The notes: a model not told the origin generated them from the letters alone. 64,000 bases of DNA from Dysosmobacter sp. Marseille-Q4140 (GCA_018228705.1 CP073694.1:1612001-1676000), one strand, 5' to 3'. Positions 16,606 to 24,208 are shown, counted from the stretch's first letter. Translations and numbers: made by a program.

Positions 16606-18179
16606 TGGTCCGTCACCTCCGTGAGTTTTTTCAGAAGCGTGCCGATCTCCCGGTGCTTGAACTGGTAGCTGGCCCGGTTGGCGATGAACCGGGCGGAGAT
16701 GGGCATGAACTCCGTCAGCACCTTCAAATCGTTCTCCTTCAGGGTGGTGCCCGTCTCCACGATGTCCACGATCACGTTGCTGAGGCCCAGGATGGGGGCC
16801 AGCTCGATGGAGCCGTTGAGCTTGATGATGTCGATGTCCCGGCCCTGGGCGGCGTAGTAGGCCTTGGCGATGTTCACGAACTTGGTGGCCACCCGCAGCG
16901 CCCGGCTCTGGTCCTCGGCAAAGTCCTTGGGCCCGGCCACGCACATGCGGCACTTGCCAAGGCCCGTGTCCAGCAGTTCGTACACGTCCGCCCCGGACTC
17001 GGCCAGGATGTCCTTGCCCACGATGCCGATGTCGGCGGCGCCGTGCTCCACATAGATGGCCACGTCGCTGGGCTTGACCAGGAAGTAGCGGATCCCGGCC
17101 TCCCGGTTCTCCACCACCAGCTTGCGGGTGTCGTTGTAGTTCTCCGGGCAGCCGTAGCCCACGCCTGCCAGCAGATCGTAGACCTTGTCGCCCAGGCGGC
17201 CCTTGGGCAGGGCCACGTTCAGCATGACCTTCCCGTCCGTCTCCGCCGGGGCGTCGGCCAGCCGGTCCAGCTCGTCTAAGTACAGCGCAAAGCCAATGGC
17301 CCGGGCGCCGGGCCGGAACTGCTCCGCCAAAGGGTCGTACCGGCCGCCCCGCAGCACCGCCCGGGGCAGTCCCGCCAGATACCCCTGGAGGACCAGGCCG
17401 TTGTAGTACTCCATGTCGTTGACGAGAGACAGGTCCAGTTTCACGTTGGCGGTGCCGTCGGTGCCCTCCAGGGCCTCACACAGCGTCCGCAGCTCCGTCA
17501 GGGCGTCGCCCATGGCCGCGTTGAGGGCCAGGGGCTCCGCGGCGGCAAGCACCTGCTCCCAGGGTCCCGCCAGCTCGCCCAGGCGGCACAGGGCGTCCGT
17601 GCCCTGGCGGGAGAGGCCCGCCGCGGCGGCGGCCTTCTGGAGCTCGTGGCGGTTCTTGTCCCGGATGCAGGTCAGCAGCTTCGGCCGCGCCGCCTCCCCG
17701 GCGCCCACGGCGTCAAAGAGCCCCGTCACGAAGCCCATGTGGCTGATCTCCAGCAGGAAGTCCCGCTCCGTCAGGGCCAGGCTCCGCAGGGCCAGGGACA
17801 CGGCCTGGGCGGTGGCATCGTCGTCCACGGCGCCGATGCACTCCAGGCCCATCTGGCTGATCTCACGGAAGGTGTGGCTCTCCTGGCTGGGGCGGTAGAC
17901 GTTCTCCATATAATAGTAGCGTCCGCAGCCGCCGCTCTCCACCTGGGCGTTCTTGGCGATGGAGAGGGTCACGTCCGGCTTGAGGGCCAGCAGCCGCCCG
18001 TCCAGATCTGTGAAGGTGATGACCTGCTCGCTGGAGAGGAAGCGCCGGTTCTCCTGATAGAGCCCGTACTCCTCGAAGCGGCCCATGTGGTACTTGGAAA
18101 AGCCCGCGCGCTCGTACAGCAGCCGCAATTGCAAAGACACCCGCTCCTGGGGCTTGAGAATGTTGAGATCCAGTTCCAT
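16602..18179 (-). CDS. hisZG: HisZ-HisG fusion: ATP phosphoribosyltransferase with its regulatory subunit in one chain
   Basis: 525 residues. Residues 1-312 are HisZ, a histidyl-tRNA synthetase paralogue lacking the anticodon domain, with LRGGRYDPL (276-284) and ARAIGFAL (292-299). Residues 317-525 are short-form HisG (VALPKGRLG at 322-330; PRPP-binding DIVETGTTLKENDL at 472-485). In most bacteria with short HisG these are two subunits of a hetero-octamer; here no stop separates them. It catalyses the first, feedback-controlled step. Start ATG 18179 with GGGAGGA ahead. First gene of the operon, with a promoter-operator upstream. Confidence 0.95.
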   Translation of the reverse strand: MELDLNILKPQERVSLQLRLLYERAGFSKYHMGRFEEYGLYQENRRFLSSEQVITFTDLDGRLLALKPDVTLSIAKNAQVESGGCGRYYYMENVYRPSQESHTFREISQMGLECIGAVDDDATAQAVSLALRSLALTERDFLLEISHMGFVTGLFDAVGAGEAARPKLLTCIRDKNRHELQKAAAAAGLSRQGTDALCRLGELAGPWEQVLAAAEPLALNAAMGDALTELRTLCEALEGTDGTANVKLDLSLVNDMEYYNGLVLQGYLAGLPRAVLRGGRYDPLAEQFRPGARAIGFALYLDELDRLADAPAETDGKVMLNVALPKGRLGDKVYDLLAGVGYGCPENYNDTRKLVVENREAGIRYFLVKPSDVAIYVEHGAADIGIVGKDILAESGADVYELLDTGLGKCRMCVAGPKDFAEDQSRALRVATKFVNIAKAYYAAQGRDIDIIKLNGSIELAPILGLSNVIVDIVETGTTLKENDLKVLTEFMPISARFIANRASYQFKHREIGTLLKKLTEVTDQ

Positions 18180-18196
18180 GGATGCGTCCTCCCAAA

Positions 18197-18218
18197 GGGG
18201 CCTGCGGCCCCGTTTTTT
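18197..18218. promoter_or_regulatory. GC hairpin in the his leader
   Basis: GGGGCC-TGC-GGCCCC, with a six-T run on the plus-strand side. In the his mRNA it lies between promoter and ribosome site; read on the plus strand it would be an antisense terminator. Confidence 0.55.
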
Positions 18219-18228
18219 CATGGGGTCC

Positions 18229-18257
18229 ATTTTACTTTATTTTATTAGCAAAGTAAA
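18229..18257 (-). promoter_or_regulatory. his operon promoter with overlapping operator
   Basis: On the minus strand TTTACT (18257-18252), 17-bp spacer, TAAAAT (18234-18229). An inverted repeat TTTACTTT-N11-AAAGTAAA (18231-18257) covers both hexamers, so a bound repressor would block polymerase. No known histidine T-box is present in the short leader. Confidence 0.7.
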
Positions 18258-18315
18258 GCGGTAATTCGGTAGCAAACGAAATTTTCCGATTTGCACAAAT
18301 TTCCAGGCGCAAACA

Positions 18316-18352
18316 AAACGATACAGGGTGTATTTTACACCCTGTATCGTTT
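18316..18352. terminator. Perfect 17-bp stem terminator
   Basis: AAACGATACAGGGTGTA, loop TTT, and its exact complement, with T/A-rich flanks. It ends the small gene at 18361-18534 and isolates it from the his promoter. Confidence 0.9.
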
Positions 18353-18360
18353 CTTTGCAA

Positions 18361-18534
18361 TCATTCCCCGTCCGACCGGCGCGGTTCCTTCACCGGGATG
18401 CCGCTTCGGATCAAAAAGATCCGCAGCTGCTCCAGCGCCTCGGCGTCGCTGGTCCGCTCCTCCAGGATGCGGGCGATGTCCCGCAGAGGCCTGCTGTACG
18501 GCTGGGGACGAATGTAAATTTTGTCGAGATCCAT
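18361..18534 (-). CDS. Small hypothetical protein
   Basis: 57 residues (begins MDLDKIYIRPQPYSRPLRD). No family recognised; it is charged, helical in its second half and cytoplasmic by appearance. GGAGGCG stands before the ATG at 18534, which I prefer to a start 20 codons further up. It is divergent from the XRE regulator at 18635, with a shared intergenic region bearing inverted repeats, so it may be that regulator's target. Confidence 0.6.
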   Translation of the reverse strand: MDLDKIYIRPQPYSRPLRDIARILEERTSDAEALEQLRIFLIRSGIPVKEPRRSDGE

Positions 18535-18563
18535 GTTGTCGCCTCCATTTTTCTTTTCATTAG

Positions 18564-18623
18564 ATATACATAATAAAATTAACACGCTCCGCACATAAAA
18601 TCAAGATATCTCATTATGTATAT
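18564..18623. promoter_or_regulatory. Paired 11-bp inverted repeat in the divergent promoter region
   Basis: ATATACATAAT (18564-18574) and ATTATGTATAT (18613-18623) are exact complements 38 bp apart. Each sits close to one of the two divergent start sites; a minus-strand promoter TTGATT-17-TAATTT lies between. They are likely operators of the XRE protein. Confidence 0.6.
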
Positions 18624-18634
18624 GGAGTGTTATT

Positions 18635-18874
18635 TTGAAACGGAGTACGCCTCTCAGCCGCAATATCGGCAAAAAAGTGAAATACTACCGGGAGCTGCGG
18701 GGGCTGACCCAGAAGGAGCTGGCCGCCCGGCTGCAAACCGTCGGCTGCGACTTGACGGAAAGCATGGTGGGGCAGATTGAGATCGGCTATCGGGCCACCT
18801 CCGTTTATGAGATCGACAAGCTGGCGGAGGTCCTGCACGTGGATTACAACGCCCTGTTCGCCCAGGACGACTGA
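18635..18874 (+). CDS. XRE-family helix-turn-helix regulator
   Basis: 79 residues, essentially one HTH_3 domain: LTQKELAARLQTVGCD (24-39) is helix 2 and turn, and SMVGQIEIGYRATSV the recognition helix region. The TTG start at 18635 has GGAG 7 nt upstream; no ATG fits the frame. There is no sensor domain, so it acts as a simple repressor, likely of itself and of the divergent small gene through the inverted repeats at 18564-18623. Followed directly by a strong terminator. Confidence 0.85.
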   Translation: MKRSTPLSRNIGKKVKYYRELRGLTQKELAARLQTVGCDLTESMVGQIEIGYRATSVYEIDKLAEVLHVDYNALFAQDD

Positions 18875-18904
18875 CCGGGAGGCCGTGAAGGCCTCCCGGT
18901 TTTT
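18875..18904 (+). terminator. Terminator of the XRE gene
   Basis: CCGGGAGGCC, loop GTGAA, GGCCTCCCGG, then TTTTT; it starts right at the stop codon. Confidence 0.95.
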
Positions 18905-18919
18905 CTGCCGCAGCCGCCC

Positions 18920-19065
18920 GCCCCAAGGCTTCCCCCTCTGGGGGGGAAGCCGGCGAGCGCAGCGAGCCTGATGAGGGGCCGCATCCCGGAAATCCGCCGG
19001 TCAGCGGGCCCTCATCCGTCATTTGCTCCGCAAACGCCGCCTTCCCCCAAAGGGGAAGGCTTTTT
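18920..19065. repeat. MITE-like palindromic repeat, about 146 bp
   Basis: The left end AAGGCTTCCCCCTCTGGGGG and right end (complement AAAGCCTTCCCCTTTGGGGG) are imperfect inverted hairpins, continuing inward to GAAGCCGGC / GCCGCCTTC. The interior holds GATGAGGG and CCCTCATCCG in opposite orientation. Elements of this style are, from general knowledge, dispersed in gut Clostridia. Its right end abuts the stop of the MerR-RDD gene and its T-run could stop plus-strand transcripts. Confidence 0.75.
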
Positions 19066-20479
19066 ATTTTTCCAGCGCCAGGGTGAGGGTCACCGTCCCC
19101 CACAGGGCCTCGGTGGTGGACCCGGTCACCCACCGCATATCCGCGTCGCAGGTGATCTCCAGGCCCTCCCACTGGATCGTCCAGTCTCCCACGCCCATGC
19201 GCTCCAGCTCCTCCAGCCGCCGGTCCCGGCTGGATTTCCAGAAGGGCGCGCCCTCCTGCGCCCAGGCCAGGGCCATGGCCGACGCCAGCGCGGACTGGGG
19301 CAGCGTCAGCGGATAGCTCATATCCAGCGTCCCATCCGCCCGCACCGTCACGGCCGTCACCACGTCTCCCTCCGTCTGGTAGGAAAACTCCGTCTGCTTC
19401 CAGAAGCGGTGCGCGTCCCGATAGCCCTCCCACTGACCCGCCGTGTCCATGGCGCCGTCCACATAGCCATCGAGATATGCCTTCTGCTGGTTGACGTTCT
19501 CCGCGAACTCCGCCACCGTCAGGTCTCCCCGGTTGGGCGGCAAAGTCGCCTGGGTCCACCGCACCATATAGGCGATGAGCCCCGCAAGGCCCAGTCCCAG
19601 CAGCACCAGCCACCAGGGATATGCCTCGCTGACGCTGCGGTAGGCGGTCTCCCGGTCCCAGGGCTGAGGCTCGTCCTCCACGCACCGCTTCAGGCACCGG
19701 TACAGCACGAACCAGCCCACCACGGGAATGGCCAGCAGGATCTGACAGCCATAGATCCCCGCCAGGCGGGCCGCCCCCTGTTTCACGGACAGCCGCCCGC
19801 CGCCGGGTCGGCTGAGCCGCAGGCCCATGAGGACCTTGCCCGGGGTGGTGCCGAACAGGTGCAGCAGCAGCGGCTCCGCCAGCAGTTCCAGCAGCTTGGA
19901 CAGCAAAAACGCGAACCATTCGCTGCCCGCGTCCAGCCCGTAGGAGGACAGCGCCAGGGGGATCAGAAACACCAGCAGATACAGCGTCTCATCGATGGAC
20001 CGGGCCACCAACCGCCGGACCGGATTGCCGACCGTGGGCAGCGTGTCCGCCGCCGGCAGGGGCGGCGCCTCCGGCTGGCGCCACCAGGTCCCCCCGCTCT
20101 TCTCCGGCAGGGCCGGGGCGTCCAGGTCCCGGAGGTACCGCCCGGCGTCCAGGGCGTCGAAGCCGACCCCCGCTGAGCGGACCGCGCCGCACACCTGCCG
20201 CACCCGCTCCAGCGACGCCTGCTCGCCCTCCAGCTCCGCCAGACGCCGGTCCAGCACGGCGGGGAGAGCCTCCGTCCCCCGGCGCAGGTTCCGCAGCTCC
20301 TCCACGCTGACCCCCAGCCGCCGCAGCAGCTTGATCTTCTCCAACGTCTCCAGGTCTTTCTCGCTGTATTCCCGGTAGCCGTTTTTCGCCCGCCGGGGAC
20401 TCAGCAGCCCCTCCGCCTCGTAGTAGCGGATGTTGGCCCGGGGCACACCGGAGCGCACCTCCATCTCCTTGCTGGTCAT
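19064..20479 (-). CDS. Membrane-bound MerR-RDD regulator, copy 1
   Basis: 471 residues. Residues 1-70 are a MerR helix-turn-helix (VPRANIRYYEAEGLLSP), followed by a coiled dimer helix to about 105 and a linker with tandem prolines. Then comes an RDD-type membrane region (about 150-265, with FGTTPGKVLMGLRL) and a further span near 285-305 (WWLVLLGLGLAGLI), leaving about 160 C-terminal residues outside the cell (PPNRGDLTVAEFAEN near the span). This looks like a one-component, membrane-tethered transcription factor. It follows its paralogue by 4 nt. The first 148 codons are nearly identical in DNA to the paralogue. Signal and targets are unknown. Confidence 0.8.
   Translation of the reverse strand: MTSKEMEVRSGVPRANIRYYEAEGLLSPRRAKNGYREYSEKDLETLEKIKLLRRLGVSVEELRNLRRGTEALPAVLDRRLAELEGEQASLERVRQVCGAVRSAGVGFDALDAGRYLRDLDAPALPEKSGGTWWRQPEAPPLPAADTLPTVGNPVRRLVARSIDETLYLLVFLIPLALSSYGLDAGSEWFAFLLSKLLELLAEPLLLHLFGTTPGKVLMGLRLSRPGGGRLSVKQGAARLAGIYGCQILLAIPVVGWFVLYRCLKRCVEDEPQPWDRETAYRSVSEAYPWWLVLLGLGLAGLIAYMVRWTQATLPPNRGDLTVAEFAENVNQQKAYLDGYVDGAMDTAGQWEGYRDAHRFWKQTEFSYQTEGDVVTAVTVRADGTLDMSYPLTLPQSALASAMALAWAQEGAPFWKSSRDRRLEELERMGVGDWTIQWEGLEITCDADMRWVTGSTTEALWGTVTLTLALEK
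20034..20479. repeat. 446-bp near-identical block, copy A
   Basis: Matches 21511-21956 almost base for base (offset 1477) and covers the DNA-binding and linker parts of the two MerR-RDD genes; similarity drops sharply beyond 20034. Confidence 0.9.
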
Positions 20480-20483
20480 CCCG

Positions 20484-21956
20484 TCATTCCTCCAATGCCA
20501 TGGTGAAGGTGAAGGCGAAATGGTTCTCCCCGCCCTTGGTGTCGGGGAAGGCGATCCCCATTGTCGTTGCGGAAAAACCGTCCATCTCCGTCTCCAGCGT
20601 CATGGTCACATCGCCCTGGCGCAGGGTGAAGCCCCGGTCCCAGTCCAGCTCGTCAAACACCGCCAGCTGCCGCTTCTTTCCAGAGGTCCAGAAGGGCGCG
20701 TCCTCCCGGGCCCAGGCAAAGGCGGCCAGGACCGCCGCCATGCGGTACTCCGGCAGGCTGTACCAGTCAAAGCTGTTCCGCACTTCACCGGACAGCGTCA
20801 CGGCGGTGAGCCGCCCGTCCTCCACGGTGTAGCGGAACTGGTCCGCGCCGGGGATCTCCTGACTGACGGAAACGCGGATCACATTGGGCTCCTCCGGCCG
20901 CTCCCGAAAGACGCCCTGGCTGTCCAGCTCCCCGCCGAAGTCCATCCCCAGGTACGCCGCCTGGCGGTTGAAGTTCTCCGCAAATTCCGCCACCGTCAGG
21001 TCCCCCCGGTTGGGCGGCATCAGGGCGGCGCTGTTGACCGCCTCGCCCACGCCAATGACCAGGGCCAGCGCCGCGGCGGTGGCCGCCAGGTTCCGCAGCC
21101 GGAAGGGCCGGGCCGTATAGGCGATGTCCGCGTCCCAGGGCTGGGGCTCCTCATCCAGGCAGCGCCGCACCGTCCGGTACATCTGGATCAGCGACCAGAT
21201 GGGGAGGCCGAAGCCCAGACCGCACCAGAGCATCATGAGGTAGCGGGTGAAGCCGTCGGACCAGGACAGCCGCCCGCCGTCGCTCCGGGCCAGATGCAGG
21301 CCCATGAGGGCCTTGCCCGGGGTGGTGCCAAACAGGCGCAGCAGCAGCGGCTCCACCAGCGCCAGCAGCACCGCGAGCCCCAGGTTCACAGCCAGATCGT
21401 TCAGCTGGGCCGGATTTTGTCCCAGGAGACACAGCGCCGTCAGCAGAACCATGGCCAGGAAAAACTGATCCAGCATCCGGGCAATCAGCCGCCGGGGGAT
21501 GCTGCACACCGTGGGCAGCGTGTCCGCCGCCGGCAGGGGCGGCGCCTCCGGCTGGCGCCACCAGGTCCCCCCGCTCTCCTCCGGCAGGGCCGGGGCGTCC
21601 AGGTCCCGGAGGTACTTCCCGGCGTCCAGGGCGTCGAAGCCGACCCCCGCTGAGCGGACCGCGCCGCACACCTGCCGCACCCGCTCCAGCGACGCCTGCT
21701 CGCCGCCCAGCTCCGCCAGACGCCGGTCCAGCACGGCGGGGAGAGCCTCCGTCCCCCGGCGCAGGTTCCGCAGCTCCTCCACGCTGACCCCCAGCCGCCG
21801 CAGCAGCTTGATCTTCTCCAACGTCTCCAGGTCTTTCTCGCTGTATTCCCGGTAGCCGTTTTTCGCCCGCCGGGGACTCAGCAGCCCCTCCGCCTCGTAG
21901 TAGCGGATGTTGGCCCGGGGCACACCGGAGCGCAGTTCGATTTCCTTACTGGTCAT
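20484..21956 (-). CDS. Membrane-bound MerR-RDD regulator, copy 2
   Basis: 490 residues, same plan as the gene downstream: MerR DNA-binding domain 1-70, dimer helix, linker, RDD membrane domain (FGTTPGKALMGLHLA) and an extracellular C-terminal domain after a span near 295-315. The outer domains of the two proteins share PPNRGDLTVAEFAEN but are otherwise divergent, so they may sense different ligands with the same DNA specificity. AAAGGAG precedes the ATG at 21956. It is first in the two-gene unit and has a MerR-type promoter with a 19-bp spacer upstream. Confidence 0.8.
   Translation of the reverse strand: MTSKEIELRSGVPRANIRYYEAEGLLSPRRAKNGYREYSEKDLETLEKIKLLRRLGVSVEELRNLRRGTEALPAVLDRRLAELGGEQASLERVRQVCGAVRSAGVGFDALDAGKYLRDLDAPALPEESGGTWWRQPEAPPLPAADTLPTVCSIPRRLIARMLDQFFLAMVLLTALCLLGQNPAQLNDLAVNLGLAVLLALVEPLLLRLFGTTPGKALMGLHLARSDGGRLSWSDGFTRYLMMLWCGLGFGLPIWSLIQMYRTVRRCLDEEPQPWDADIAYTARPFRLRNLAATAAALALVIGVGEAVNSAALMPPNRGDLTVAEFAENFNRQAAYLGMDFGGELDSQGVFRERPEEPNVIRVSVSQEIPGADQFRYTVEDGRLTAVTLSGEVRNSFDWYSLPEYRMAAVLAAFAWAREDAPFWTSGKKRQLAVFDELDWDRGFTLRQGDVTMTLETEMDGFSATTMGIAFPDTKGGENHFAFTFTMALEE
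21511..21956. repeat. 446-bp near-identical block, copy B
   Basis: Partner of 20034-20479. The high DNA identity confined to the 5' part points to gene conversion or a recent partial duplication. Confidence 0.9.
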
Positions 21957-21977
21957 CCCGTCATCTCCTTTGGGCCT

Positions 21978-22011
21978 ATGGTAAAGGGTGAAGTGGCTTG
22001 ATAGTCAAGCC
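21978..22011 (-). promoter_or_regulatory. MerR-type promoter, 19-bp spacer, with palindrome
   Basis: Minus strand TTGACT (22008-22003), 19-bp spacer, TACCAT (21983-21978). The over-long spacer is the hallmark of MerR-activated promoters. A perfect palindrome GGCTTGA-N3-TCAAGCC (21995-22011) overlaps the -35. Confidence 0.7.
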
Positions 22012-22041
22012 TTTTCTGAAAAAAAGCGGATTTTTCCCGGC

Positions 22042-22070
22042 TGGACATTCCCCCGCCCCTTTGATACAAT
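22042..22070 (+). promoter_or_regulatory. Promoter of the cupin gene
   Basis: TGGACA (22042-22047), 17-bp spacer, TACAAT (22065-22070). Confidence 0.75.
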
Positions 22071-22146
22071 GACACCATCAGTTTACCACCCCCGCCCCCG
22101 GCGGCGCAAGGCCGGCGGCGGGGCGGTGAAAAAAGGAGAGAGCGCT

Positions 22147-22491
22147 ATGATCACCCGCAGCGAAAACTGTCCCCGCCGGGACGCCTGCGTCCAGAAGGGC
22201 AAGGGCCTGATCCACATGAAGGACCTGACCGACAAGGAGGGCCTGTACGGCCACGGCCGCCTGTTCGCCCACGTCACCGTGGACCCGGGCTGCTCCATCG
22301 GCTATCACCCCCATGACCACGAGACGGAGTTCTACTATATCATTAAGGGCGAAGCGGTGTTCAGCGACAACGGCGTGGAATCCGTGGTCCGCGCCGGCGA
22401 CATCTGCGCCACCGGCTACGGCGAATCCCACGGGCTGGAGAACCGGACCGATGAGCCGGTGGAGCTGATCGCCCTGATCGCCATGGAGTGA
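22147..22491 (+). CDS. Single-domain cupin protein
   Basis: 114 residues forming one small cupin barrel: motif 1 GYHPHDHETEFYYIIKG (about 58-74) with metal-binding His and Glu, motif 2 GDICATGYGESHGLEN. It may be an isomerase, a sugar/metal-binding or a sensing protein; cupins this short cannot be assigned a substrate from sequence. An N-terminal segment with two cysteines (CPRRDAC) could add a metal or disulfide. AAAGGAGAG before the ATG at 22147. Monocistronic between promoter and terminator, divergent from the MerR-RDD pair. Confidence 0.85.
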   Translation: MITRSENCPRRDACVQKGKGLIHMKDLTDKEGLYGHGRLFAHVTVDPGCSIGYHPHDHETEFYYIIKGEAVFSDNGVESVVRAGDICATGYGESHGLENRTDEPVELIALIAME

Positions 22492-22500
22492 GCCCATGAA

Positions 22501-22527
22501 AAAGGAGCGGCGGCGCCGCTCCTTTTT
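22501..22527 (+). terminator. Terminator of the cupin gene
   Basis: AAAGGAGCGGC, GGC, GCCGCTCCTTTTT, nine bases after the stop. Confidence 0.93.
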
Positions 22528-22568
22528 GCTGTCCAAATTGTTCCTCCGAAAAAAGTCCCCCCTCCCAG

Positions 22569-22597
22569 TGAAAGTTTTCTCTCCGCCGGATCGTATC
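22569..22597 (+). promoter_or_regulatory. ECF-type promoter before the sigma gene
   Basis: TGAAAG (22569-22574), 17-bp spacer, CGTATC (from 22592), close to the SigW-class TGAAAC-N16-CGTA pattern. Suggests that the sigma factor drives its own operon. Confidence 0.65.
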
Positions 22598-22629
22598 CAA
22601 GGTGAGAGCGCTCCAAAGGAGTTGAAACC

Positions 22630-23121
22630 ATGAACCAAACCCAACAACAGGCCCAGCGCCTGGCGGAAACCTACGCGGACCCCATCCTCCGCCTCAGCTA
22701 CGCCTACCTGAAAAACACCCACGATGCCCAGGACGTGTGCCAAACGGTGTTCGTCAAGCTGCTGACGGAGCCCCGGGAATTCGAGAGCCCCCAGCACGAG
22801 CGGGCCTACGTCCTGCGGATGGCGGCCAACGCCTGCAAGGATATTCTGAAAAGCCCCTGGCGCAGGCGCACCTGCGGCCTGGAGGCGGTGCTGGAGGTCC
22901 CGGCGCCGGAGGCGGAGGAGGGCACCGTCCTCTCGGCGGTCAACACCCTGCCGCCCCACTACCGGGCGGTCATCTACCTCTTTTACTACGAGGGATATCA
23001 GGCCGCAGAGATCGGCGCCATCCTGGGGGTCCCCACCGCCACGGTCCACACCCGCCTGGCCCGGGGCCGGGCCAAGCTGAAAACTTTACTGGGAGGAACT
23101 GAATATGAGCAATCCGTTTGA
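22630..23121 (+). CDS. ECF RNA polymerase sigma factor
   Basis: 163 residues. Region 2 at about 10-80 (DAQDVCQTVFVKLL), region 4 at about 105-158 with GYQAAEIGAILGVPTATVHTRLARGR as helix-turn-helix. Ribosome site AAAGGAG before the ATG at 22630. The 3' end overlaps the DUF4179 gene by 17 nt, so the two are translationally linked. A SigW-like promoter stands upstream, giving probable autoregulation. Unlike the ECF pair at 6.2-7.5 kb, this one has the high GC of the chromosome. Confidence 0.92.
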   Translation: MNQTQQQAQRLAETYADPILRLSYAYLKNTHDAQDVCQTVFVKLLTEPREFESPQHERAYVLRMAANACKDILKSPWRRRTCGLEAVLEVPAPEAEEGTVLSAVNTLPPHYRAVIYLFYYEGYQAAEIGAILGVPTATVHTRLARGRAKLKTLLGGTEYEQSV

Positions 23122-24160
23122 ATATAAGGACGCCATGAATGCCCTGCACTACACCGACGAGCAAAAATCCCTCCTGGCAGCGCAGGCGGCCCAGGCCGCC
23201 CAGTCCGCCCGCCGGACGGAGCGGCGCACCCGCCGCCCCCTGCTGCGCACGGCGCTGATCGCCGCCTGCCTGACGGCGGCCCTGGCCGTCACCGCCGGTG
23301 CCACCGGCGTGCTCAAATCCGCCGCGGAGGCCTTCGCCCCCATCTTCGGCGGCAGCGCCGCCCAGACGGAGATCATCGACAAGATCGGCTATCCCGTGGG
23401 CGCCAGCGACACGGACAATGGCATCACCATCACCGCCGACGCGGTCCTGGGCGACCGGTACAACGCCGCCATCGTCTTTACCATCACCCGGGACGACGGC
23501 ACCGCCCTGCTGCCTGCCGGAGCGGAGGACGCCATGCTGCTGGTCCGGGGCGGCGGTGTGGATCTGGACATCCTGGGCGGCACCCACGGCGGCAGCTGGT
23601 TTGTGGACGAGGACCCCACCGACGACACCGTCCAGCTGATCCAGACCGTCAGTTCTGACGTGCCCATCAACGACTGCACCGCCACGGCAAAGTTTGAAGA
23701 CCTCTGGCTCTGGGACGAGGAGAGCGGCGAATCTGTTCCCTTCGCGGAGGGGACCTGGAAGCTCCGCTTCGACGTGCGCTACGAGGACGCCTCCGTCACC
23801 CTGGGCGGCGGCGAGACCTTCGCTCAAGACGGCATGACGTTCACTATCGACGCCGTCACCGTCTCCCCGGTGGCCTTCAAGGTGGACTACACCGTGGACA
23901 GCGAGGTCCGGTGGAGCGACAGCGGCAGCGGTCAGCAGAGCGAGGCCGACAGCCGGGAGATGCAGCGGTACTTTGAAAACGTGGAGATCCTGCTGAACAA
24001 GACCGACGGCACGATCCTGGATCTCAGCGGCGCCGGCGGCAGCATCAGCCCCGACCACGGCACCACCGTCTGCTCCAAGAGCAATTTCTTCAGCGAGATC
24101 CTGCCCATGGAGGAGATTGCGAGCATCCGCGTCGGCGGTGTGGTGTTCCCCCTGGCGTAA
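23105..24160 (+). CDS. DUF4179-type membrane anti-sigma factor
   Basis: 351 residues. A basic cytoplasmic N-terminus (1-48, RRTERRTRRPLL) precedes one membrane span at about 49-70 (LIAACLTAALAVTAG), then an outer beta-rich DUF4179-like domain (about 95-200) and a C-terminal immunoglobulin-like half. Such proteins stand next to ECF factors in Clostridia and are taken to hold them inactive; that function here is from context. Overlaps the sigma gene by 17 nt. Ends before a strong hairpin at 24175. Confidence 0.82.
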   Translation: MSNPFEYKDAMNALHYTDEQKSLLAAQAAQAAQSARRTERRTRRPLLRTALIAACLTAALAVTAGATGVLKSAAEAFAPIFGGSAAQTEIIDKIGYPVGASDTDNGITITADAVLGDRYNAAIVFTITRDDGTALLPAGAEDAMLLVRGGGVDLDILGGTHGGSWFVDEDPTDDTVQLIQTVSSDVPINDCTATAKFEDLWLWDEESGESVPFAEGTWKLRFDVRYEDASVTLGGGETFAQDGMTFTIDAVTVSPVAFKVDYTVDSEVRWSDSGSGQQSEADSREMQRYFENVEILLNKTDGTILDLSGAGGSISPDHGTTVCSKSNFFSEILPMEEIASIRVGGVVFPLA

Positions 24161-24174
24161 AAAGCGCAAAAAAC

Positions 24175-24208
24175 GAGAGAGCGGAGCCTCCCCAAGCTCC
24201 GCTCTCTC
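24175..24208 (+). terminator. Terminator of the sigma/DUF4179 operon
   Basis: GAGAGAGCGGAGC and GCTCCGCTCTCTC around an 8-nt loop. T-run weak on plus (ATATAAAA), stronger on minus. Confidence 0.7.

Noticed and set aside
18197-18218. His attenuator in the his leader
   Set aside because: The hairpin has its T-run on the antisense side and there is no His-codon-rich peptide in the leader.
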